A stretch of DNA of 15,744 nt from an uncultured Eubacteriales bacterium (GTDB lineage: Bacteria; Bacillota; Clostridia; Oscillospirales; Butyricicoccaceae): the NCBI GenBank assembly GCA_934630445.1, contig CAKTWY010000036.1:1-15744 (forward strand), in the 5' to 3' direction. The notes beneath the pieces are model-generated. The model made no database searches. It was not told where the DNA came from and was given only the letters and a program-made list of their open reading frames with translations. Numbering within the stretch: position 1 is the first letter of the stretch; each line of letters opens with the position of its first letter. Shown piece by piece: positions 1 to 7,578 of this stretch. A program made the translations under genes and the position numbers.

Positions 1-1
1 T

Positions 2-1066
2 CCGGAGGAGCGGCGCGATATCAACGGCTCTCCCATCAACCCGGTCTCCCGCCGCTATCCGAGAAGCCTCATTACCACCGGCATCTCCGCCATCGACGGT
101 ATGTCGACGCTCATCCGCGGACAGAAGCTGCCGATCTTCTCCGGCTCCGGCATGTCGCACAATAAGGTCGCCGCGCAGATGGTGCGCCAGGCACAGATCG
201 GCGAGGGGGAGGGCGAGTTTGCCATCGTCTTCGCCGCGATGGGCGTCAAGAACGACACGGCGGAATTTTTCCGCAAGGATTTTGAGGATTCGGGCGCTCT
301 GCAGCGTGTGGTGATGTTCCTGAACCTTGCCTCCGACCCGATCATCGAGCGCATCCTCACGCCGCGCTGCGCGCTGACAACGGCGGAGTTCCTCGCCTTC
401 CGGCACAATATGAACGTGCTCGTCATCATGACGGATATGACGAGCTACTGCGAGGCGCTGCGTGAATTTTCCTCGTCCAAGGGCGAGATCCCTTCCCGCA
501 AGGGCTATCCGGGCTATCTTTACTCCGACTTGGCGTCGCTCTACGAGCGCGCGGGCATGATCGAGGGGAAGGCGGGCTCCGTCACGCAGGTTCCCATCCT
601 CACCATGCCTAACGACGATATCACCCACCCCATCCCGGATCTTACCGGCTATATCACCGAGGGGCAGATCGTTCTCGACCGCGCGCTGGAGCAGGCGGGC
701 ATCTATCCGCCCATCTCCGTGCTGCCGTCGCTTTCCCGACTGATGAAGGACGGCATCGGCGAGGGCTTCACGCGGGAAGACCACCCCGCGCTTTCCAACC
801 AGCTGTTTGCCTCCTACGCCAGCGTGCAGGAAGCGCGCTCGCTTTCCTCCGTCATCGGTGAGGATGAACTCTCGGAGATCGACCGCAGCTATATGCGCTT
901 CGGCCGTCGCTTCGAGCAGGAGTTTGTCCGCCAGCCGGAGGATGAGAACCGCTCCGTTGAGCGCACGCTCGAGATCGGATGGGAGATCCTGCACGCGCTG
1001 CCGAAGAGCGCGCTGGATAGGATCAGCCCGGACCTCCTGAAAAAATATTACGCGGAGGAAAAATGA
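2..1066 (+). CDS. ntpB: V-type ATP synthase subunit B (5' partial)
   Basis: This is the non-catalytic B subunit of the peripheral V1 head of a V/A-type, H+- or Na+-linked rotary ATP synthase. The open frame enters from the left edge (first full codon at base 2) and reads INPVSRRYPR, then TGISAIDGM, RGQKLPIFSGSG and HNKVAAQM. These are hallmark B-subunit segments; the SGSG stretch replaces the P-loop of subunit A. An internal ATG at 101 is not the start, because conserved sequence continues upstream of it. About 355 residues are present against roughly 460 for the family, so about 100 N-terminal residues lie outside the window. The end reads LLKKYYAEEK before TGA. Subunit D follows 28 bases later with its own ribosome site, which indicates one operon. 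Identification is very secure; the coupling ion cannot be told from this subunit. Confidence 0.96.
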   Translation, partial: PEERRDINGSPINPVSRRYPRSLITTGISAIDGMSTLIRGQKLPIFSGSGMSHNKVAAQMVRQAQIGEGEGEFAIVFAAMGVKNDTAEFFRKDFEDSGALQRVVMFLNLASDPIIERILTPRCALTTAEFLAFRHNMNVLVIMTDMTSYCEALREFSSSKGEIPSRKGYPGYLYSDLASLYERAGMIEGKAGSVTQVPILTMPNDDITHPIPDLTGYITEGQIVLDRALEQAGIYPPISVLPSLSRLMKDGIGEGFTREDHPALSNQLFASYASVQEARSLSSVIGEDELSEIDRSYMRFGRRFEQEFVRQPEDENRSVERTLEIGWEILHALPKSALDRISPDLLKKYYAEEK

Positions 1067-1094
1067 CGTCTGCGCCGGAAAGGAGGTCTGAGCC

Positions 1095-1709
1095 ATGCCG
1101 GCTGTTATTCCGACAAAAGGAAATCTCATTGCGATCAAGCGCTCGATGGCGCTTGCAAAAATGGGCTACGATCTGATGGATCGCAAGCGCAATATCCTCA
1201 TCCGCGAGATGATGCGCCTCATTGACGCCGCGGCCGAGGTACAGAGTGAAATTGACGAAACGTTTTCCGAGGCGTATCGGGCCCTGATGCGCGCGAACAT
1301 TACGCTCGGTCAGGTCATCTGCACGAAAATGGCGCAGGATGTGCCGATCGACAACAGCGTGAAGATGCGCGTTTCCTCCGTCATGGGGGTGGAGCTGCCG
1401 ATGCTGAAGTGCGACGAGCGCCCGCCGGAGATATTCTACGGCTTTTATGAGACGAACTCCATGTTTGACACGGCGTTTATCAAGTTTGAAAAGGTCAAGC
1501 GCCTGACGCTGAAGCTGGCCGAGATCGAAAACTCCGTCTATCGCCTTGCGCATGCCATCAAAAAGACGCAGAAGCGTGCAAACGCGCTGAAAAATATCAT
1601 CATCCCCAATTTTACGCATGACATCAAATACATCTCCGACGCCCTGGAGGAAAAGGACAGGGAGGAGTTTGTCAGACTTAAAGTGATTAAAACGTTTACG
1701 TCGAAATGA
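1095..1709 (+). CDS. ntpD: V-type ATP synthase subunit D
   Basis: This is the central rotor-shaft subunit of the V1 domain, which turns inside the A3B3 hexamer and couples it to the membrane ring. The 204-residue product has the usual length. It begins with the family signature (PTKGNLIAIKRSMALAKMGYD), followed by long charged helices at both ends that form the antiparallel coiled coil of the shaft, with a shorter globular middle around residues 85-125. A strong ribosome site aaaggagg (1079-1086) lies 8 bases before the ATG. The gene is the last of the operon: no further ATP synthase subunit follows, and a two-tier hairpin closes the unit at 1730-1792. Residues 1-204 look intact, with no sign of frame damage. 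Confidence 0.95.
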   Translation: MPAVIPTKGNLIAIKRSMALAKMGYDLMDRKRNILIREMMRLIDAAAEVQSEIDETFSEAYRALMRANITLGQVICTKMAQDVPIDNSVKMRVSSVMGVELPMLKCDERPPEIFYGFYETNSMFDTAFIKFEKVKRLTLKLAEIENSVYRLAHAIKKTQKRANALKNIIIPNFTHDIKYISDALEEKDREEFVRLKVIKTFTSK

Positions 1710-1729
1710 TGAATAATTAAAATAAAATT

Positions 1730-1800
1730 CACCTGTTTCTGAATTGCTTGATTTTGCATACGGATTTATGCAAAAGGCGAGAGAAACAGGTGGATTTTTA
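1730..1800 (+). terminator. two-tier hairpin, likely terminator of the V-ATPase operon
   Basis: An outer 11-bp perfect stem (cacctgtttct at 1730-1740 pairing with agaaacaggtg at 1782-1792) encloses a second 9-bp perfect stem (ttttgcata at 1752-1760 with tatgcaaaa at 1767-1775, loop cggatt). A short T-rich run (ggattttta) follows. The position, 20 bases after the subunit D stop and before the next promoter, fits an intrinsic terminator. The opposite strand also shows a T-rich flank (aattttatttt), so it could work both ways. The nested shape is richer than a plain terminator. Confidence 0.6.
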
Positions 1801-1864
1801 TGCTTTCATACAATTCTGTAAAACAGAGAAAAAATAAATAAATAGATATATTGCACAAAGTATC

Positions 1865-1893
1865 TTGACAAATATGGAAAACCGTTATACGAT
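1865..1893 (+). promoter_or_regulatory. predicted sigma-A promoter of the exported phosphoesterase gene
   Basis: A perfect -35 box ttgaca (1865-1870) is followed after 17 bases by tacgat (1888-1893), a 4/6 match to the -10 consensus; an overlapping gataat lies at 1891-1896 at a less favourable spacing. Transcription would start near 1900, about 100 bases upstream of the ATG at 2001, leaving a leader that contains an operator-like palindrome and a hairpin. Confidence 0.55.
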
Positions 1894-1906
1894 AATCCCA
1901 GAAACA

Positions 1907-1922
1907 ACGAAAACGTTTTCGT
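1907..1922 (+). promoter_or_regulatory. LacI/CcpA-type operator palindrome
   Basis: The 16-base sequence acgaaaacgttttcgt is a perfect inverted repeat centred on CG. This is the typical form of operators bound by LacI/GalR-family repressors, and it is close to a catabolite-responsive element. It lies about 8-23 bases downstream of the predicted transcription start, a position where a bound repressor would block transcription. No LacI-family gene is in the window, so the regulator is encoded elsewhere. The symmetry is seen directly; the protein that binds is inference. Confidence 0.7.
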
Positions 1923-1957
1923 AGCAAAGCGGCCCATTCCCTCCTGTTCTGACGAAG

Positions 1958-1974
1958 AAACCGCACAGCGGTTT
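1958..1974 (+). other. short leader hairpin upstream of the ribosome site
   Basis: Seven-base arms aaaccgc and gcggttt with an aca loop lie 12 bases before the ribosome site aaggaggt (1987-1994; 6 bases from the ATG at 2001). A ccctcc run at 1939-1944 is complementary to that ribosome site. The leader could therefore fold to hide it, or the hairpin may simply stabilise the transcript. No known riboswitch class is recognised. Confidence 0.35.
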
Positions 1975-2000
1975 TATAATAATATTAAGGAGGTCTGGCT

Positions 2001-4808
2001 ATGAAAAAGGTTCTGAGCGTCATCCTTGCGGCAGCAATGCTCTTCGGTATGCTTATGGTGCCTGCCTTTGCCAAAGAGGCAGAAGCGGTGCGCGGCACGC
2101 CGCCGCCGTACAATGCGGCGACGGGGCAGTACGAGGTGAGCACAGTCGATCACCTTCTCTATCTTTCGGGCGACTGGAAGGAGGGGGCACCGCGTGACGG
2201 CAATTATGTCCTTCTGAACGATATCGACATGGCGGGCGTCGAGGGCTTTCGGCCGATCGCGTCGAACAAAAAACGCGGCTATCTTGGCACATTTGACGGA
2301 CAGTATCACGCGATCAGAAACCTGAAAATCGAATATCTGGAGAAGTATGTGGGCCTGTTCGGCTATGTCGGAAATGAAAATGAGCAGGCATATATCAAAA
2401 ACCTCGCCGTACTCGACTGCGACATCATCGGCAAGCAGAACGTCGGCGGCATTGTGGGCGTGTGCTATGGAACGGTCCTGAACTGCATTGTCACCGGAAC
2501 GGTCGAGGTCGATCAGAACGCGTCAAACGCGCATACCGCGGGCGGCATCGCCGGCAAGGTCAAGGAGGGCGAAGGCCCCATCATCGGGCATGTGGAAAAC
2601 TGTTATACCGACTGCACGATGATCGCTCCATATGACGTCGGCGGCATCGCCGGCATTCAGGATGGCGGCGGCTACATCGGGAAATGCTATGCCGCCGGCA
2701 CGGTCGAAGCCAGCCAGGGCGGCCATTCGGGCGGCGGCATTGTCGGTTCCTTTAACGCCGGCGAATACCTGACGCAGTGTGTCGCCGTGCAGGATACGGT
2801 TACCGGCGTGCGCAATGTGGATAAGATCGTCGGCCAGCTTGCCGACGAATCGGGTACAAACATCAAGAACAATCTCGCGTGGGAAGGTACGCTCCTTGCG
2901 GGGAATGAACCGGCCGATCATCCAAACAATCCGACATATACCGAAGTTTCCGGAAAAGCGCTCGCGCAAAAGACAACTTACATCGATTTGGGCTGGGATT
3001 TTTTAAAGGATTGGCAGTGGATAGGGGAGGAGAAAAACGGATATCCTGTTCCAAAAGGGTTTGCCTGGGACATTGTCGCAGCGCCGGAATATGCGTTTCA
3101 GGGCATACGCATCATCCATAATCAGGTAAACCGCGCAGAACAAAACGCCGGTGCGGTGATCAGCGCCCGCATTGTTTCCGACGGCGGAGTCAAAGATGCG
3201 CAGGTGTATTATGGCCGCACACTTGACGGAACGGCGTTTACGGAAAAGGTCGCTATGACCAAGGATGGAGACGTCTATAAGGCAATGCTTCCAACAGATA
3301 CGGCGGGTATGCTGTATTATTTCATCAGAGCTGAATCTGACGCGGAAAGCGCGACAAAACCCTGTTACATTACGGAATGTTACGGCCTGTACATCGACGA
3401 TGGCAGTATCCAGGGCGAACCGGAGCAGATCAGTGTGACCGTCGGTGAGAAGCAGGGAACACTGCGCTTTAATTGGCTGACAGCGCCCGAAGTGACAGAC
3501 ACCGTGCTGCAGTATAAAGTGAAAGGCGATGCTGACTGGATCACCGCCAGCGGTGAGGGCGGCGTGATCTATGTTACAGAGGGCTGGAAGGAAAAATACA
3601 GCCACCGCGCTGTGAGCGGTGAGCTTCCGGCTGACGCGCAGATCATCTACCGCGTGGGCGACGGCAAGGCGTTTATGTCCGCGGAGTATGAGATCAAAGC
3701 GCCGGCGCCGAAGCAGAGCGATTCCTTCTCCTTCCTGTTTGTGTCCGACCCACAGTCAGTCACCGAGGAGGACTACGAGTCCTTTAAGAACAGCATGGAC
3801 TATGCGCTGACGGTTTCAAAGCCGGAATTTACGCTTATCACGGGCGATATTACGCAGGATGGCTATAAATCCAGCGAATGGAACGCATGCTTTAACGTCA
3901 TGCAGGACTTCTTTGCGGCAAATCCGGTGATTGCCCTCGCCGGCAACCATGAGATGAAAGGAGACTGGAACTTTATTTCGTATGCGGGCCGGTTCAATAT
4001 GCCGGGCGGCGCATCGGGCACTTCGTTTGACAATACGATCGGCTGTTTTGAATACGGAGATGCATGCATCGTTGTGATCAATACCGAGGTCACTCCCCCG
4101 GCCGAAAAGCCGGATATCATTGCAAAACAGCTTGCATGGGCAAAAAAATGCTTCGAACAGTCGGGGAAAAAATGGCGCATCCTTGCCGCGCACGCCGGCC
4201 CTTATACCTCGAATCATCCGGGCGATGAGGTAAAGCCGTATCTCATCGACGCGGTCGACGAGATGAAGGTGGACCTGTTCCTGAATGGGCACGACCATAT
4301 TTATATCCGCGGTTCGGTCAAAGCCGATCAAAAGGTTCCCGTCGGAGAGGGCACGATGTATATCACCGCCGGTACTGTGGGCAATAAGTATTATAAATAT
4401 CTTCCTGCGTCCGATCCGTATACGGATTTTTATGCCGACGACGAGGATCAGCAGATCTTCAGCGTCATCACCGTATCAAAGGATGCGATCACGGGCCTGG
4501 CTTATCAGCGCGCCCCCATGGATGAGGAGACGGAAGAGATCGACTGGAACAACTGGACGGTCATCGATCAGTATACCATTTCCAATTCGCTTGCCGAAGG
4601 AAAGAGCGCAGCCGACTCTGCGCCTGCCGCGCCCGAAGCGGCAGCGCCTGCGCAGGAGAATGAGGCGCTGTATTATATTGTCGTCGCAGGTGACTGGCTG
4701 TCGAAAATCGCGCCGCGTTACGAAACGACATGGCAGGAGCTTGCACGGCTCAACCATTTGAAAAACCCCGATCTGATTTATCCCGGACAGCGGATACGCG
4801 TGAAATAA
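2001..4808 (+). CDS. exported multidomain metallophosphoesterase with GLUG repeats and C-terminal LysM
   Basis: The 935-residue product starts with a clear signal peptide (MKK, hydrophobic core, cleavage after AFA at residue 24). Residues about 127-277 hold four glycine-rich GLUG-type repeats, with GGI(V/A)G at 149, 181, 214 and 245, a spacing of 31-33. An Ig-like region (about 367-470) and a fibronectin-like module of the kind that precedes purple acid phosphatase domains (about 474-568) follow. The calcineurin-like metallophosphoesterase core shows D583 (SDPQ), D616 (GDITQDG), N649-H650 (GNHE), H731 (AAHAGPY) and G763-H764-D765-H766 (GHDH), so all expected metal ligands are present. An Ala/Pro/Glu-rich linker leads to a LysM module (891-935, ending YPGQRIRVK) that should bind peptidoglycan. 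I infer a wall-attached phosphatase or phosphodiesterase; the substrate is unknown. It is a single-gene unit with its own promoter and operator. Confidence 0.88.
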   Translation: MKKVLSVILAAAMLFGMLMVPAFAKEAEAVRGTPPPYNAATGQYEVSTVDHLLYLSGDWKEGAPRDGNYVLLNDIDMAGVEGFRPIASNKKRGYLGTFDGQYHAIRNLKIEYLEKYVGLFGYVGNENEQAYIKNLAVLDCDIIGKQNVGGIVGVCYGTVLNCIVTGTVEVDQNASNAHTAGGIAGKVKEGEGPIIGHVENCYTDCTMIAPYDVGGIAGIQDGGGYIGKCYAAGTVEASQGGHSGGGIVGSFNAGEYLTQCVAVQDTVTGVRNVDKIVGQLADESGTNIKNNLAWEGTLLAGNEPADHPNNPTYTEVSGKALAQKTTYIDLGWDFLKDWQWIGEEKNGYPVPKGFAWDIVAAPEYAFQGIRIIHNQVNRAEQNAGAVISARIVSDGGVKDAQVYYGRTLDGTAFTEKVAMTKDGDVYKAMLPTDTAGMLYYFIRAESDAESATKPCYITECYGLYIDDGSIQGEPEQISVTVGEKQGTLRFNWLTAPEVTDTVLQYKVKGDADWITASGEGGVIYVTEGWKEKYSHRAVSGELPADAQIIYRVGDGKAFMSAEYEIKAPAPKQSDSFSFLFVSDPQSVTEEDYESFKNSMDYALTVSKPEFTLITGDITQDGYKSSEWNACFNVMQDFFAANPVIALAGNHEMKGDWNFISYAGRFNMPGGASGTSFDNTIGCFEYGDACIVVINTEVTPPAEKPDIIAKQLAWAKKCFEQSGKKWRILAAHAGPYTSNHPGDEVKPYLIDAVDEMKVDLFLNGHDHIYIRGSVKADQKVPVGEGTMYITAGTVGNKYYKYLPASDPYTDFYADDEDQQIFSVITVSKDAITGLAYQRAPMDEETEEIDWNNWTVIDQYTISNSLAEGKSAADSAPAAPEAAAPAQENEALYYIVVAGDWLSKIAPRYETTWQELARLNHLKNPDLIYPGQRIRVK

Positions 4809-4823
4809 ATCAGTCCTCACCTC

Positions 4824-4865
4824 GCAGGCAGAGGAGCCGGTATTTTTGCCTGCCCCTCTGCCTGC
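4824..4865 (+). terminator. possible hairpin terminator after the phosphoesterase gene
   Basis: An 11-bp perfect inverted repeat (gcaggcagagg at 4824-4834, cctctgcctgc at 4855-4865) lies 15 bases after the stop codon. A second copy of tgcctgc at 4847-4853 offers an alternative partner for the left arm, so two folds compete. The right arm is followed by A-rich, not T-rich, sequence, which makes it a weak terminator on this strand. The stronger candidate is the hairpin at 4926-4971. Confidence 0.35.
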
Positions 4866-4925
4866 AAAATAAAAGCAGGTACTTCCTGAAGGAGAAACAT
4901 GCCGCCACGTTCCGTAACGGAACAT

Positions 4926-4971
4926 AAAAAAGGCTTAAGCGCGCGGTTAAGCGGCGGCTCAAGCCTTTTTT
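4926..4971. terminator. bidirectional intrinsic terminator between convergent genes
   Basis: The arms aaaaaaggctt (4926-4936) and aagcctttttt (4961-4971) form an 11-bp stem around a GC-rich loop. Because the arms begin with A6 and end with T6, a U-tract follows the hairpin on either strand. It sits exactly between the plus-strand phosphoesterase gene and the minus-strand DUF378 gene, whose stop codon lies 5 bases from it, and probably serves both. Confidence 0.85.
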
Positions 4972-4975
4972 GCTG

Positions 4976-5185
4976 TCAGATGGAATCCTCCGCCGCCGCA
5001 GTATCGCGGAACAGCAGCGAGATCGCCCAGATACCGGCGAGGCCGACAAGCGTATAGATGATACGCGAGAGGACCGAGCCCTGGCCGCCGAACAAAAATG
5101 CGACAACGTCAAACTGGAAAATACCGATGGAGCCCCAGTTGAGGGCGCCGATCACAACGAGAATCAGCGATATTTTATCAAGCAT
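4976..5185 (-). CDS. DUF378 (YuzA-like) small membrane protein
   Basis: This 69-residue protein matches the DUF378 family. It has two predicted membrane helices (about residues 5-24, with the family motif GALNWGSIGI, and about 40-61, IIYTLVGLAGIWAI), joined by a short loop reading FDVVAFLFGGQGS. Family members are small bacterial inner-membrane proteins of unknown function. The start is supported by a perfect ribosome site, aaggaggt on the minus strand at about 5193-5200, 7 bases before the ATG. The gene converges on the phosphoesterase gene and shares its terminator. No partner gene lies upstream, so it is probably monocistronic; I could not place a convincing promoter. Confidence 0.9.
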   Translation of the reverse strand: MLDKISLILVVIGALNWGSIGIFQFDVVAFLFGGQGSVLSRIIYTLVGLAGIWAISLLFRDTAAAEDSI

Positions 5186-5664
5186 GGTGCAAACCTCCTT
5201 GCCATGAATTTTTCAAGCTCAGTTTGCGCAGATAAATGGAAACTATGCGCCGTGCAGTTCAAAAACACGGAACCGCATAGGCAAATGAAGAGGAGCAGAA
5301 CAGATACAATGCGTAAACTGCAATGAAAAAGAAAAAATATTCCATTTACGCATCACAAAATTTTGCCGCTCCGAAGAGAAACGATCCGGCCTCCCCCCAA
5401 GCGCAGCCACGCCTGCGCTATGAGATTTATGAAACAGCGCGGTGCTGTGCAGCTTTTGGGGCAAAGGACAGGTGGGCACGCCTTTTGTCCTGTCTTTTCG
5501 TTTGGACCATACGCGCTGTGGCATAAAGACTGATTGGTGGACTGAGAAGCCCGCCGGCCGAAAAAAGCGTTCGGCCGGCGGGCTTCTGCTTGGAACACAA
5601 GGTCTGATCCAAATCGCTTTTTTTGCAGGAAAACACGCGGCGATTGCCGGGCCGGATACATCAT
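5186..5664. other. gene-free interval with several inverted repeats
   Basis: No reading frame here has recognisable homology or a good ribosome site apart from that of the DUF378 gene at its left end. The visible structure is: a 9-bp inverted repeat atgcgtaaa/tttacgcat (5309-5317 and 5345-5353) around an A-rich spacer; a 7-bp hairpin agcgcag/ctgcgct (5400-5406 and 5413-5419); a 6-bp hairpin gacagg/cctgtc followed by tttt near 5467-5498; and the long 5547-5585 hairpin. It may be an untranslated 3' region, an unrecognised RNA, or decayed sequence. Confidence 0.4.
5547..5585 (-). terminator. 16-bp perfect hairpin downstream of the isomerase gene
   Basis: The arms aagcccgccggccgaa (5547-5562) and ttcggccggcgggctt (5570-5585) pair perfectly around a 7-base loop. 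It lies about 80 bases past the stop of the minus-strand isomerase gene, where the operon should end. There is no U-tract after the stem on either strand, so factor-independent termination is uncertain; it may instead protect the 3' end of the message. Confidence 0.5.
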
Positions 5665-6561
5665 CTATTGGGCGCTTGCCCGTGTCTGTGCTTCTTCCGC
5701 CTCGGCGCGTACGCGTTCCTGAATGGAGCGGTGGAAAGGAACATACAGATCGGTTTCATACTCGCACATGTAAATTCCATGATATCCGGCGCGGTCGAGC
5801 GTTTCAAACACCCAGCCGAGCGGGATGCTCCCCCAGAAGGGCGGCAGGTGCACGTCGCCTTTGCCGAACGGAATGCGTTCGCCCATTGTCATGCGCTGAT
5901 AGAGCGCCATATCGTTCATGCGCGCCATTTCAAAGGTGCCGTTGTTGTCATTGACATGCATATGGATTACATAGGGCGCACAGTTCTTGACAGCCTGTTC
6001 AAACGAGTAATCAAAATGGTTTGCCGCCAGCATCATGTGTCCGGTGTCGAGCGTCATGCGGAAATTGTCGCGGCCCACGCGGTCGATCATCCGGAGCACC
6101 TTATCAGGGTACTCCACTTCGATGTTTTCAAGGCCGATACACATGCCTTTTTCAGCGGCGTAGTCGGCAGCCTCTCTGCAGGCCTCGGCAAAGAGGGCTT
6201 CCTCCCTGTGATAGACAGATGCGCGGCTGTAGTGAATGGTCAGCATTTTCATGTTCAGCTGTGCGGCCACGTCGATCGAGCTGCGCAGGACTTCTCTGTG
6301 AAGTTCAGTCTTTTCAAGTGAGCGCAGATTGAGACCGTCGCCGATATGAGCCGTATACTGCAGCGGGAACCTGGAAAAAATATTTTTGACATAATCCACA
6401 TACGGGCGAAGCGGCTTTCCAGAGCAGATGAGCGGCAGATCGCTCAGGTTATATTCGACATAATCGAAGCCATTGTCCACGATCTGCTGGAGTTCCCGCT
6501 CCAGGTTTTCAGCCCTTACATTTCCGGGAAAGTTCATTCCGACCATAATCTCTTTTCGCAT
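5665..6561 (-). CDS. sugar phosphate isomerase/epimerase family TIM-barrel protein
   Basis: The 298-residue product belongs to the xylose-isomerase-like / AP-endonuclease-2 TIM-barrel superfamily. Likely divalent-metal and substrate residues stand where the family places them at strand ends: H110 (TIHYS), E145 (GLENIE), D172 and H175 (LDTGHM), H200 and H202 (VIHMHVND), D236 and H238 (GKGDVHL) and E267 (CEYE). No signal peptide is seen, so it should be cytoplasmic. The start is supported by gaggag 8 bases upstream of the ATG. The gene follows the GH92 remnant by 15 bases, which indicates a shared transcript and a role in using sugars released by mannosidases, probably ketose/aldose isomerisation or epimerisation. 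The exact substrate cannot be read from the sequence. It is intact although its operon partner is broken. Confidence 0.85.
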   Translation of the reverse strand: MRKEIMVGMNFPGNVRAENLERELQQIVDNGFDYVEYNLSDLPLICSGKPLRPYVDYVKNIFSRFPLQYTAHIGDGLNLRSLEKTELHREVLRSSIDVAAQLNMKMLTIHYSRASVYHREEALFAEACREAADYAAEKGMCIGLENIEVEYPDKVLRMIDRVGRDNFRMTLDTGHMMLAANHFDYSFEQAVKNCAPYVIHMHVNDNNGTFEMARMNDMALYQRMTMGERIPFGKGDVHLPPFWGSIPLGWVFETLDRAGYHGIYMCEYETDLYVPFHRSIQERVRAEAEEAQTRASAQ

Positions 6562-6576
6562 ACCAATACTCCTCGC

Positions 6577-7545
6577 TTATGCATTTATTTTTACAGGCGG
6601 AAAGCGGTCGCATGCCGCATCCGCAGTCATATAAAATTCCAAGGTGCCGCCGGACATAAACTCATCCGTGCTGAGCCATGCCCTGTCCAGCAGCTTTCCG
6701 TTGCGGATGATTTTTTTGACGTAGATATTTTCCTCCGACTGCCCGTGCACACGCACCGACAGCGTCCGTCCGTTATGCAAAAGAAGATCCGCGGCATCGA
6801 TTGAAGGGCTTCCGAGCAGAACGAGCGCTTGCCCGGAAACGGGGAAAAGGCCAAGCGTATTCCATACGAAGCAGGAGGAGAGGCCGCCGGAATCGTCGTT
6901 CCCCGGCAGGCCGCCCCGGCCGCCGTGGAACATTGAACGCATGCCGAAGCGGACGACCTCGCAGGTGCGGTCGTGCCGTCCTGCGTAGAGGTAAGCATAA
7001 GGCGTTTCCATATCCGGCTCGTTATTATACCCTTCAAAGCGATGCAGCGCATGACCGTACGCCATGTACGCCTTGTCCGCCGGGGCGACAGGCTGGGAAA
7101 CGGCTGGCGCGCCGTATCCGAAAAAGGCATCGAGCATTTCCACAAAGCGGGCGTTCCCACCGGCGAGCGCGATGCGCCCGGGCATGTCCGAAAGCAGACG
7201 GAAGGAGTAATGATAGAGCGTTCCCTCATAATACGCGCTGTCTGCGCGCAGCAGGCCTGTGCTTTCATTATAAACTTCACGCCAGCGCTTTGAAAGCGTC
7301 AGAAGTGTTTGCAGCTCTCGCTTTTTGTCAAGATCATCTGCGAGCGTGGCAAGCGCGCAGCTGGGTTTATCCTCCCACTCGGCATCGGCGAAGGCAACGA
7401 TCGCGCCAAAGACGATTCGCGCCGCGGCAAGGGCGCTGAGCTTGGCGTTTTCCGCCTCGGCCGATGAAAAACCGACATAGAACCCGCACGTATCGGGGAT
7501 ATGATCAACAACGACCCCTTGTGCTTCAGCGTAGTCTAACAGCAC
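6577..7545 (-). pseudogene. GH92 family alpha-mannosidase, C-terminal half only
   Basis: The reading frame covers about 322 residues, from a GTG at 7545, although the frame is open to a TAA at 7576-7578. It carries the C-terminal (alpha/alpha)6 part of glycoside hydrolase family 92: YYEGTLYHYSF near the centre, GGRGGLPGNDDSGG (N216-D217-D218), LGLFPVSG, LLGSPSID and SGGTLEF. Family members are about 700-800 residues long exo-alpha-mannosidases. The GNDD motif holds the catalytic-base region, but the N-terminal beta-sandwich and the segment with the catalytic acid are missing, so activity is unlikely. The same frame continues upstream past the TAA into plausible protein (7579-7730), which suggests decay rather than a natural short gene. 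It is the first recognisable gene of the minus-strand unit with the isomerase. Confidence 0.8.
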
Positions 7546-7578
7546 CGACAGGAGACGACGGGCATCTTGATAGTATTA

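Noticed and set aside
1766..1966. Minus-strand 66-residue open frame between the V-ATPase operon and the exported phosphoesterase
   Set aside because: It overlaps the nested hairpin, the promoter and the operator of the opposite strand, and has no ribosome site.
2430..2780. GLUG region considered as a DNA-level tandem repeat
   Set aside because: The repeat is visible only in protein (GGI-V/A-G spacing); nucleotide copies have diverged, so it is not a recent tandem duplication.
4899..5054. ATG with a good ggag site starting MPPRSVTEHKK
   Set aside because: The frame runs through the bidirectional terminator and then antisense to the DUF378 gene; composition changes to low-complexity Ser/Arg, so translation is unlikely.
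5243..5524. Minus-strand 93-residue open frame in the gene-free stretch
   Set aside because: No ribosome site, no family match, and overlapping frames of similar quality on both strands suggest chance.
5623..6321. Plus-strand 232-residue open frame
   Set aside because: It lies opposite the isomerase gene, whose metal-site motifs are clear on the minus strand; it has no recognisable family features of its own.
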